A stretch of 64,000 nucleotides of DNA from Ruminococcaceae bacterium UBA7075 (GTDB lineage Bacteria > Bacillota > Clostridia > Oscillospirales > Acutalibacteraceae), in assembly GCA_002493635.1 (NCBI GenBank), contig DKZL01000075.1, positions 125,574 to 189,573 of the forward strand, given 5' to 3'. The position numbers and the translations under genes are program-made. This document shows positions 44,236 through 51,838 of this stretch, piece after piece. The notes beneath the pieces are model-generated. The model was not told where the DNA came from, did no database searches, and was given only the letters and a program-made list of their open reading frames with translations. Position 1 is the stretch's first letter, and each line of letters opens with the position of its first letter.

Positions 44236-45178
44236 GCATTATAATATAACTGAAGTAACCTGCATAGCACAGAAGCATCAAAATACCTGCCCAACGTTTC
44301 AATTTTTGATTCTTATTAAAAAGACAGAGCAGAAGTAAAACGGCAGTCGCAACACAGACAACTGTATCAAACAGGAACTGTGGCTGATATGCAACAGGCG
44401 TAATAAGAGCTGATGTGCCAATAACAAAAAGAATGTTGAATATATTACTGCCTACAATGTTACCTATAGCAATATCGGCATTCTTTTTAACTGCTGCCGT
44501 AATGCTTGTTACAAGCTCAGGCAGTGATGTTCCGAGTGCCACAATAGTTAATCCTATAAAACGCTCGCTCATTCCGAAAGTCCGTGCAATGTTAGTTGCA
44601 GCATCAACAGTTATGTTACTGCCAAATATTATGAGAACCACTCCGATTATACCTAATATAATGAGCCTTGGCATTTTCGTTTTTCCCGGTATATCAACAC
44701 TGTCCTCCTGTTCGCCCTTTCCCTTTTTTGCCATAAACAAAAGATAAACAAGATACGCAAGAAAAAGCACCCATAAAATTATACCGTCAAAAATCCCAAG
44801 CACATTATCGAATAATCCGAGAAGTCCGAAAACAACCGTTATCAATATCATAAACGGTATTTCGTATTTTATAGTTGATTTTTGCACTGCAAGAGGAGTA
44901 ATAATTGCTGTAAGTCCAAGAATAATTAGAATATTCATTATATTACTTCCCAGAACATTTCCCACGGCAATATCCGCACTTCCCTTAAATGCCGCTGAAA
45001 TACTGATTGCCGCTTCCGGCGCACTTGTTCCCATTGCTACGATTGTTAGACCAATTACAAGCGACGGAATACCAAACTTTTTTGCAATTCCTGCGGCACC
45101 GTCAACAAACCAGTCAGCACCCTTTATGAGCATTGAAAAACCCAGCACAAGCAAAAGTATCTGAATAAAAATATCCAT
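44231..45178 (-). CDS. CaCA-family sodium/calcium antiporter
   Basis: A 315-residue integral membrane exchanger of the YrbG type with two inverted halves. Each carries the alpha-repeat signature: VAMGTSAPEAAISISA...GNVLGSNIMNI (first half) and VALGTSLPELVTSITA...GNIVGSNIFNI (second half), with the ion-coordinating Glu/Asn. A cytoplasmic loop separates the halves. The ion is inferred from the family. Confidence 0.93.
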   Translation of the reverse strand: MDIFIQILLLVLGFSMLIKGADWFVDGAAGIAKKFGIPSLVIGLTIVAMGTSAPEAAISISAAFKGSADIAVGNVLGSNIMNILIILGLTAIITPLAVQKSTIKYEIPFMILITVVFGLLGLFDNVLGIFDGIILWVLFLAYLVYLLFMAKKGKGEQEDSVDIPGKTKMPRLIILGIIGVVLIIFGSNITVDAATNIARTFGMSERFIGLTIVALGTSLPELVTSITAAVKKNADIAIGNIVGSNIFNILFVIGTSALITPVAYQPQFLFDTVVCVATAVLLLLCLFNKNQKLKRWAGILMLLCYAGYFSYIIMQ

Positions 45179-45240
45179 TTAATCTTCTCTCCTTTTTTGT
45201 CAACAATAATTATTATGACATCAAATAAAAATATAATACA

Positions 45241-45385
45241 GCAGCCGGTGGGCTGGCAACCGGTGGGTTGCATATACCCGTGCAGACAGCACCATGTAAA
45301 AACGCACTTCTGTGCCCGACTGTTTCAAAGGAATTTACCATAAAGTAAAATAGTAGCCGGTGGACTGCACCTGTCCATACAGAAA
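45241..45385 (-). repeat. Dispersed hairpin repeat, copy A
   Basis: Three small hairpins with a GGTG loop but different stems: CAGCC-GGTG-GGCTG, GCAACC-GGTG-GGTTGC and the weaker GTAGCC-GGTG-GACTGC. Between them is the conserved box CGTGCAGACAGCACCAT, then ACTTCTGTGCCCGA and CATAAAGTAAAA. The box recurs at 59744-59845, and parts recur at 50845-50891 and 55625-55707. Confidence 0.75.
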
Positions 45386-45444
45386 GCATAATATAGTTAC
45401 ACACTTTATTACCAGACTATTTACCGACGGCTGATTATAGTAAA

Positions 45445-45484
45445 CAAAAAAAGACTCACAGGCAGCAAAAACTGTCTGTGAGTC
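45445..45484 (-). terminator. Terminator of the cytoplasmic GH13 gene
   Basis: GACTCACAGACAG...CTGCCTGTGAGTC followed by TTTTTTTG on the minus strand. Confidence 0.85.
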
Positions 45485-45618
45485 TCACCGTTTAAAGTAA
45501 TACCGGGCAAAAGCCGTATTGACGATAATACTATACACAAATGTGTACCGATTACTCCCTCATATTAATTAGATTATATCATAGTTTCAGATAATACGCA
45601 AGAAAAATTTTTAAAATC

Positions 45619-47358
45619 TTATTCAAAAATTACTACTCCGTCTTTTTTCAAAATTCCATTGTTAAATTTGTTTGCAAATAATATCTTTCCCTCTGCTGAA
45701 ATATTTTCATCAACATCAGAACAATTCAACAAAACCGTAAGCGTTAATTCGCCTTCCTGCTTTGTATATGCTACGAGGCGGCTGTTAGAGTTGTGCGTAA
45801 ACTTCAGATTAAGGCTCTTTGCAGCTTTGTGCTCATTTCTGAGCTTGATAAGCGATTTGATTTTGCCATATACATCCGAATATTTTCCGCTTTCAATATC
45901 GTCCCACGGCATACATCGGCGGCAGTCAGGGTCATAACTGCCCTCAAGAGCTATCTCTGTACCATAGTATATGCTCGGACTGCCGTATAATGTGAATAAA
46001 ACAGCAAACATCTGATAAAATTTATCAATATTATTATCAATAGAATTTATCAGTCTTATTGTGTCGTGAGAGTCAAACATATTCATCTGTACTCTGCAAA
46101 TTTGTTCGGGATAAGCTGATGACATTCTGTTGTAATGATACTCAAGATATTTTGAAGTAAGCTGAGGTTCATTGAAAAATCGTTTGATACCCTCAGTGAG
46201 CGGATAATTCATTACTGCATCGTATTCGTCCCCCATAAGCCAATTTATAGAATCGTGCCAGATTTCACCTACAAGATATACGTTCGGATTAATTTCTTTC
46301 ACTTCATCACGAAGCCTACGTAAAAATCTGTGACTTACTTCATTGCCAACATCAAAACGTATAGCGTCTATTTTCCAATCAGCAACCCATTTTTTGCACA
46401 AGTCTATAAAATAATCTATAACTTCTTTGTTGTTGGTATTAAGCTTTGGCATACCTTTGTGAAATGCAAATGTATAGAAATTTTTATCCTTAGCATCACC
46501 GGTTTTTTTGATTGGAAAATAGTTTACCATAAACCAATCTTTGTAGCGTGATTTCTCACCGTTCTTCACAACATCCTGCCACTTGTCAAAATCCCATCCG
46601 CTGTGATTAAAAACAGCGTCAATCATAATCCTTATTCCACGATTGTGTGCTTCATCAACAAGCTTTATAAATGTCTGTTCATCACCGAAGCAAGGGTCAA
46701 TTACCTCATAATTCTCAGTATTGTACTTGTGATTAGAGCTTGATTTAAATATAGGATTTAAGTATATGCCCGATACACCAAGCTCTTTGATATAATCAAG
46801 CTTCTGAATAATTCCCTCAATATCTCCACCGTACATATCAAGATTATGCACCTTACAGCATTTCCACTTTTTGCAGTCAAGAGGATTGATGCTGCTGTCA
46901 CCATTGCAGAAACGGTCGGGAAAAATCTGATACCATATTGTATTCTCAACCCATTTGGGAGTCTTTGCAACATCCGAGGGATTCATCCATGACATCAAAA
47001 AACATCTTGGCATATCAGTCTTTTTATATTCCGCTTTGGTGTATATTCCCTCTTCAAAGCAATAAAGCTTTTCGTGTTCGCTCTCAACTATAAAATAATA
47101 CTTCAGTCTTTTGAATTCCGGAGCAATAATAATTGACCAAAGCTTTTGATTTTCAAGGATTTTTACATCCTTCATCTCAACATTTGTACCGCTCCATCTG
47201 CCGCTTCCTCCCATAATACCAGCAAGGTAGGGATCCCCCTGACAAATTGTTACCTTCACGGCATCTAATCCTGTATATATACTTATTTTCAAATTATTTT
47301 CATCAAGGGCATAGCAAAGCTCTGCAAAAGAACGGTGAAAAATTTCTGATTTTTTCAT
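45619..47358 (-). CDS. Cytoplasmic GH13 glycosidase (neopullulanase/cyclomaltodextrinase-like)
   Basis: A 579-residue GH13 enzyme without a signal peptide. An N-terminal beta domain (about 1-125, CBM34-like) precedes the catalytic barrel, with WYQIFPDRFCNGD, DAVFNHSGWDF, IDAIRFDVGNEV (nucleophile), YLVGEIWHDS (acid/base) and MFDSHDT. The C-terminal beta domain is short. It probably degrades maltodextrins imported after outside amylase action. GGAGGTG before the ATG at 47358 fixes the start; a longer frame from 47427 has no ribosome-binding site. Confidence 0.9.
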   Translation of the reverse strand: MKKSEIFHRSFAELCYALDENNLKISIYTGLDAVKVTICQGDPYLAGIMGGSGRWSGTNVEMKDVKILENQKLWSIIIAPEFKRLKYYFIVESEHEKLYCFEEGIYTKAEYKKTDMPRCFLMSWMNPSDVAKTPKWVENTIWYQIFPDRFCNGDSSINPLDCKKWKCCKVHNLDMYGGDIEGIIQKLDYIKELGVSGIYLNPIFKSSSNHKYNTENYEVIDPCFGDEQTFIKLVDEAHNRGIRIMIDAVFNHSGWDFDKWQDVVKNGEKSRYKDWFMVNYFPIKKTGDAKDKNFYTFAFHKGMPKLNTNNKEVIDYFIDLCKKWVADWKIDAIRFDVGNEVSHRFLRRLRDEVKEINPNVYLVGEIWHDSINWLMGDEYDAVMNYPLTEGIKRFFNEPQLTSKYLEYHYNRMSSAYPEQICRVQMNMFDSHDTIRLINSIDNNIDKFYQMFAVLFTLYGSPSIYYGTEIALEGSYDPDCRRCMPWDDIESGKYSDVYGKIKSLIKLRNEHKAAKSLNLKFTHNSNSRLVAYTKQEGELTLTVLLNCSDVDENISAEGKILFANKFNNGILKKDGVVIFE

Positions 47359-47429
47359 TTTTACACCTCCGCAAATATTATAATCGTTTTTTATCTGTAA
47401 GTAAATATAATTTGAGATATTATGCAAAG

Positions 47430-47461
47430 AAATAGACTACCTCTTGAGATAGTCTATTTTT
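47430..47461 (-). terminator. Terminator of the amino acid ABC operon
   Basis: AATAGACTA...TAGTCTATT with flanking A and T tracts, just after the ATPase stop. Confidence 0.75.
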
Positions 47462-47469
47462 CAATAATA

Positions 47470-48273
47470 TTAAAACTGATTAAAGCGTGACAAGAATTCC
47501 TTTGTACGGGGATTCTGAGGATTTCCTATAACCTGTTCGGGTGCACCTTCCTCAGCAATCACACCATTGTCCATAAATATAATCTTGTCGGCAACATCTC
47601 TGGCAAAGTCAATCTCATGAGTTACAACAATCATTGTGCTGTCCGATGTTTTAAGTCCCTTGATAACATTAAGCACCTCACCTGTAAGCTCAGGATCAAG
47701 AGCAGAGGTCGGTTCATCAAAGCAGAGTACATCAGGATTGAGTGCCAGTGCTCTTGCAATAGCCACTCGCTGCTGCTGACCACCGCTGAGATTACCGGGA
47801 TAAGCATCCCTCTTTTCGGAAAGTCCAACTCTTTCAAGCAGGGAAAGAGCGTTTTCTCTGATAATCTCCTGTGCCTGTTTATAGGTTTTTGCCCCCATAT
47901 ATTCGCCTGATTTTTTAATTTGTTCTTTTGCCGCAAGCATAGGAGCAAGTGTGATATTATCAATTACCTTATACTGCGGAAAAAGATTAAATGACTGGAA
48001 CACCAAGCCGAAGTGAAGCCTGTTTTTTCTTATCTGACTGTCAGTTTTCTTAGAGGGATCATCGCCATCAAACAAAACCTTGTCATTAACTATAATTTTA
48101 CCCTTTTGCGGCGTTTCAAGGAAGTTAAGGCAACGCAGAAGCGTTGTTTTGCCTGAGCCCGAAGACCCGATTATAGCCAGAACCTCGCCTTTTTCAAGCG
48201 AAAAACTTATACTTTTGAGAACCTCGTTTTTGCCAAAGCTCTTTTGTATATTGTTCACATTCAACAGTGACAT
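47470..48273 (-). CDS. Polar amino acid ABC transporter, ATPase
   Basis: A 267-residue GlnQ/ArtP-type ATPase: Walker [10 protein letters not shown] (about 35-43), signature [15 protein letters not shown], Walker [15 protein letters not shown] and the switch His in VVTHEIDFA. An insertion of about 25 residues before the signature ([17 protein letters not shown]) is common in clostridial members. Last gene of the operon binding protein-permease-ATPase. Confidence 0.95.
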   Translation of the reverse strand: MSLLNVNNIQKSFGKNEVLKSISFSLEKGEVLAIIGSSGSGKTTLLRCLNFLETPQKGKIIVNDKVLFDGDDPSKKTDSQIRKNRLHFGLVFQSFNLFPQYKVIDNITLAPMLAAKEQIKKSGEYMGAKTYKQAQEIIRENALSLLERVGLSEKRDAYPGNLSGGQQQRVAIARALALNPDVLCFDEPTSALDPELTGEVLNVIKGLKTSDSTMIVVTHEIDFARDVADKIIFMDNGVIAEEGAPEQVIGNPQNPRTKEFLSRFNQF

Positions 48274-48285
48274 ATAACCGCCTCC

Positions 48286-48936
48286 TTAACCCTTATAGTA
48301 ATCAAGCTTTTTCTCAAAGAATGAAAACAGCAATGTAAGAACACCGCAGAATGCAAGGAAAAACAACGCTGAATAGAACAATGGCCAAATTAATCCCTGC
48401 ATTGAAAAGTCCTTTGCATTCATAAGAATTTCGGGGATAGCAATTACGCTTGCAAGAGAAGTATCCTTGACAAGTGTAATAATCTCGTTGCCTATCGGTG
48501 CAGTTATGCGCTTGATAACCTGCAAAAGCACAATCTTGAAAAAAATCTGGCTTTTCTTCATACCAAGCACTTGTCCTGCTTCATACTGTCCTTTAGGAAT
48601 AGCTTCAATACCGCCTCGGAAAATTTCCGAAAAATAAGCGGCATAATTTATGACAAAAGCAATTAAAGCAGCATTCATTCGTGGAAAGTTAAAGCTACCG
48701 CCCGACATAAGCGGCGGAACATAGAATACTACAAAAAGCTGGAGCATAAGCGGTGTTCCGCGGATAATCCAGACAAAAAGTTTTGTCACAATCTTCAGGG
48801 GGACAAAGCGGGACCTTGAACCCATTGATACAATAAAGCCCAAAGGCAGGGATAAAAGCAATGTTATAATAAAGATAAAACTGTTTTCTCCAAATCCCTT
48901 TAAGAGCTGTTGAGAAACATTAATAAACTGTTCCAT
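48286..48936 (-). CDS. Polar amino acid ABC transporter, permease
   Basis: A 216-residue inner-membrane permease of the HisM/GlnP type: N-terminal segments, the RGTPLMLQLF motif (about 74-83), the EAA-like loop SEIFRGGIEAIPKGQYEAGQ (about 103-122) and KDTSLASVIAIPE. One polypeptide of this size would act as a homodimer. Confidence 0.95.
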   Translation of the reverse strand: MEQFINVSQQLLKGFGENSFIFIITLLLSLPLGFIVSMGSRSRFVPLKIVTKLFVWIIRGTPLMLQLFVVFYVPPLMSGGSFNFPRMNAALIAFVINYAAYFSEIFRGGIEAIPKGQYEAGQVLGMKKSQIFFKIVLLQVIKRITAPIGNEIITLVKDTSLASVIAIPEILMNAKDFSMQGLIWPLFYSALFFLAFCGVLTLLFSFFEKKLDYYKG

Positions 48937-48953
48937 TTTCTAAACCCTGAATA

Positions 48954-49805
48954 TTACTTTGACTTTTCAACAAGAAGAAGGTCTTTAAGATTGTACTTTT
49001 CTGCAATCTGCTCAAGCTCGCCGTTATCTGCAACCTTCTGAATTGCCTCATTAAGCTTTTCAAGAGTTTCTGTGCTATCCTTGCGGATTGCAATACCGTA
49101 CTGCTCAGGAGCAAAGCTCATATCTTCAACAACTGTAAGGTCACCATAATCTGAGCCATCCTTAAGTGTTCCGATTGACATTACATAGTCAATTATCGCA
49201 ACATCAGCAGTACCTGACTTAACTTCAAGCAGTGCTTTAGCCTGTGAGTCTACTGAAACATAGTTTGCAGCAGCAAAAAATTCATCGCCCTTGGCAACAT
49301 CTTCGCCTGCCGACTTCTTTTCTGCTACAACAGTTACATCACCTGTAAGTGCCTTGTCGGCAGAAAAATCATCAGCCTTATCAGCCTTTACAACCATAAC
49401 CTGCTTGTTTTCCATATACGGTGTTGAGATTCCCATATTTTCTTTTCTTTCATCAGTAATTGTAAGACCGTTCCAGATACAGTCGATTGTCTTTGCGTTA
49501 AGCTCTACCTCTTTTGAATCCCAGTCAATCTTCTGGAATTTAGGTGTAACTCCCATCTCTTCGCAGACCTTTGTTGCAAATTCTGTTTCAAAGCCTGTAA
49601 GCTCGCCGGTCTCATCAAGGTAATTCATCGGTTCAAAATATGTAATTCCGATTACAAAATCACCCTTTTGCTCAATATACGTCCAGTCGCCTGAACCTGC
49701 TGCATCGGAAGATGCTTTTGAAGATGAGTCCGATGATCCGCCACAACCAACAAGTGCTGTTGCTGTCATAGCAGCTGCCATTAATAATGCAATAACTTTT
49801 TTCAT
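48954..49805 (-). CDS. Amino acid ABC transporter, substrate-binding lipoprotein
   Basis: A 283-residue family 3 solute-binding protein: lipoprotein signal with ALVGC lipobox (Cys about 21), Ser/Ala spacer, then FVIGITYFEPMNYLDETGEL, GFETEFATKVCEEMG and WNGLTITDERKENM, typical of polar amino acid binders. Substrate not resolved. First gene of the operon; good AGGAG. Confidence 0.94.
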   Translation of the reverse strand: MKKVIALLMAAAMTATALVGCGGSSDSSSKASSDAAGSGDWTYIEQKGDFVIGITYFEPMNYLDETGELTGFETEFATKVCEEMGVTPKFQKIDWDSKEVELNAKTIDCIWNGLTITDERKENMGISTPYMENKQVMVVKADKADDFSADKALTGDVTVVAEKKSAGEDVAKGDEFFAAANYVSVDSQAKALLEVKSGTADVAIIDYVMSIGTLKDGSDYGDLTVVEDMSFAPEQYGIAIRKDSTETLEKLNEAIQKVADNGELEQIAEKYNLKDLLLVEKSK

Positions 49806-49938
49806 TTTAATTCCTCCACTAATTAATTGTACCCATTTGATACTTATACATTATAGCATTATCACATTATCAAAGTAAAGTGCTAAATCAAAAATATTTA
49901 CTTTTTTTAAAATTTTATGCCAGAGGACAAAGTATAAT

Positions 49939-50712
49939 TTAATAAACAAGCACTGCGTGCTTTCCTATCTGATTATATCTGTTCTCCATAAGCTCCCGCT
50001 TATATTCGGTAATGCCTTTCAGCGGATCACTGACTATATAGCAATCGGTGTCATAGTCGAACCCTATGAGTACCATACAGTGTTCATACGCATACCACGG
50101 TACTTTTTCGCCGTCAATCAGCCAAGAGGTACTTTCATACGGCTTTTTAAGATTCATTGTTGTCCAGAAAATTACAGGCTGTCCTTTTTTTACATAATTT
50201 AAGAGCTGAGGAAAATCAAGCTCAGATATATTTTCAACTTTCAAATCTGTTCTATAATCATTGATGTAGCTTTGTGCCGCATTTACAATTACATCGGAAT
50301 AACATCCGTAAGCCTCATCACTGAAAGGTGAGCCTACAAAAGCGTCGAGCGGATTTGTCTGACCGACATTGCCTTGTTCAAGATAATACTCAGCAAGGTA
50401 TGATTTATCGACATTGCAATTATAATAATTGAGCACAGTTGTCAGAGCGGTAATCTCACAGCCTGTAGGAAGCTCGGGATACTGTAAAATCGGAAGCATA
50501 TCAAGCTTAAAATATCCGTATTCCTGAGCAGAAACATATGTTTTGTCTGTATTGCTCTTATCGTATAAATTGTACAATATATTTTCTGAAATATCCTTTG
50601 CCTCAACTTTGTTGGAAATGCTCATTGCACAGCTGAAAATAATTGAAATAATCAGTACTGATATTGTAAAAAGGCTCACTATAAATCCGGTATCTTTTGT
50701 TAAATTCCTCAT
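49939..50712 (-). CDS. Exported C39-like cysteine peptidase family protein
   Basis: A 257-residue protein with an N-terminal membrane/signal segment (about 10-32) and a Peptidase_C39-like domain: Cys in LPTGCEITALTTVLNYY (about 84), His in YAYEHCMVLIGFD (about 216) and Asp in YIVSDPLKG. Members of this family act on the outer surface, with unknown substrates. GAGG-type ribosome-binding site (AGGAGGC). Monocistronic. Confidence 0.85.
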   Translation of the reverse strand: MRNLTKDTGFIVSLFTISVLIISIIFSCAMSISNKVEAKDISENILYNLYDKSNTDKTYVSAQEYGYFKLDMLPILQYPELPTGCEITALTTVLNYYNCNVDKSYLAEYYLEQGNVGQTNPLDAFVGSPFSDEAYGCYSDVIVNAAQSYINDYRTDLKVENISELDFPQLLNYVKKGQPVIFWTTMNLKKPYESTSWLIDGEKVPWYAYEHCMVLIGFDYDTDCYIVSDPLKGITEYKRELMENRYNQIGKHAVLVY

Positions 50713-50844
50713 TTTTATGCCTCCTGTAATATCATCATACAGAAAACATCTTTGAGAATTTGTTGTATTTTGTATAACCTCTGATAAAGATAATTACTTT
50801 TTGATTTATAGAATACTTTCCTTGTTTTTTCAACAAATAAAAAC

Positions 50845-50891
50845 GCAGCCGGTGGGCTGTACTTATACAAGAAGTTTCCTATAAAGTAAAA
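50845..50891 (-). repeat. Dispersed hairpin repeat, copy B (short)
   Basis: GCAGCC-GGTG-GGCTGT hairpin followed by the end box TTTCCTATAAAGTAAAA; the middle box is missing. It lies just beyond a minus-strand terminator. Confidence 0.7.
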
Positions 50892-50908
50892 AGGGAGCAA
50901 AAGCTCCC
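50887..50908 (-). terminator. Terminator of the CofE-like gene
   Basis: GGGAGC-TTTT-GCTCCC followed by TTTTTAC on the minus strand, 14 bases after the stop. Confidence 0.85.
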
Positions 50909-50921
50909 TCAAAATTTATAT

Positions 50922-51647
50922 TTATTGCTCGTCCGTTTCAGATGAAACAGTATTCTTTTTACGAATGAGGATAATGGGTGTCGTCTGCTTGCCTTGTCCG
51001 CACGGATTATCTGCTATAAGGCCGTGAAGCTCTTCATCAGTAAGAGTTATGTCCGACGAATGTCCAAGTACCTCCTGACCGAGGTCATTAGCGTCAACAA
51101 TCATACAACTCATACCGAGTTTTTCCTTTATCTCGTCGCATACACCGTTCGGATTTTCAGGATTTTCAATTCCAATGTCACGGTACTCCGACCATACATG
51201 GTCATAGAAGCCATCAAGACCTGCAACTTCCTGACCTACAATTTCATAGAACACACCTCGTTTACCGAACAGCTTGCAAACGCCGCCTGCAATACTTGCC
51301 CACAAAACCTTGAGTACGCCTACCTTTGAAATTGCATACTGCATTTTTATTGTTTCACCTACGCCTACACCTGTATCTGGGTGTGAAGCAAATTTAGATA
51401 GAAATTTTGCCCAAAATCCTATTTTTAGCTCTTCTCTTTTTACAACTCTGTTCTGACATAAGGCAATAATCTTTTCACTGGACGAAACAATGTCTCCTTC
51501 TTCATACAGAGGTTCAACATATTTTTTGAAGATTTCAATATAGTCCTCACCCTGCTTTACAAAATGAGTTTTAATTGCATGACGCATATATGTAGTGCCA
51601 TTCACGGTAATTTCAACATTTTTTCCTTCGTTAGCAACAAATTCCAT
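50922..51647 (-). CDS. Coenzyme F420-0:L-glutamate ligase (CofE)-like protein
   Basis: A 241-residue protein resembling the F420-ligase fold: GDIVSSSEKIIALCQNR (about 52-68), the DHVWSEYRDIGIENPENPNG segment and MIVDANDLGQEVLGHSSDIT near the C-terminus. CofE adds glutamate to coenzyme F420 in archaea and actinobacteria. Clostridia are not known to make F420, so this homologue probably has another substrate. No F420 genes are nearby. GGAGG before the ATG. Confidence 0.75.
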   Translation of the reverse strand: MEFVANEGKNVEITVNGTTYMRHAIKTHFVKQGEDYIEIFKKYVEPLYEEGDIVSSSEKIIALCQNRVVKREELKIGFWAKFLSKFASHPDTGVGVGETIKMQYAISKVGVLKVLWASIAGGVCKLFGKRGVFYEIVGQEVAGLDGFYDHVWSEYRDIGIENPENPNGVCDEIKEKLGMSCMIVDANDLGQEVLGHSSDITLTDEELHGLIADNPCGQGKQTTPIILIRKKNTVSSETDEQ

Positions 51648-51807
51648 TATTTACCTCCACTCACCAGCCAAAGTCGGTGATTGTTGTATATTATTGTATA
51701 TTTAAATATTATACATCATTATAGATATTTAATCAACAACTTTAATTAAAAATTACGAATCATTCATATTTATATTTATTGGCACAAACGTACAAAAATA
51801 TGCAAAT

Positions 51808-51831
51808 GACCACCTGCAAATGCAGATGGTC
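51808..51831 (-). terminator. Terminator of the glycerophosphotransferase gene
   Basis: GACCATCTGC-ATTT-GCAGGTGGTC on the minus strand, then ATTTGCATATTTTTG. Confidence 0.7.
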
Positions 51832-51838
51832 ATTAATT

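Larger units (their letters stand above)
45179..45618. other. Intergenic region with repeat and terminator
   Basis: A 440-bp gap holding the longest copy of the dispersed hairpin repeat (45241-45385), a strong minus-strand terminator (45445-45484) and a small stem ATACCGGGC/GCCGTAT (about 45500-45520). No coding potential is seen. Confidence 0.7.

Noticed and set aside
45241..45385. CRISPR-like repeats
   Set aside because: The three GGTG hairpins are not regularly spaced, stems differ between copies and there are no unique spacers or cas genes.
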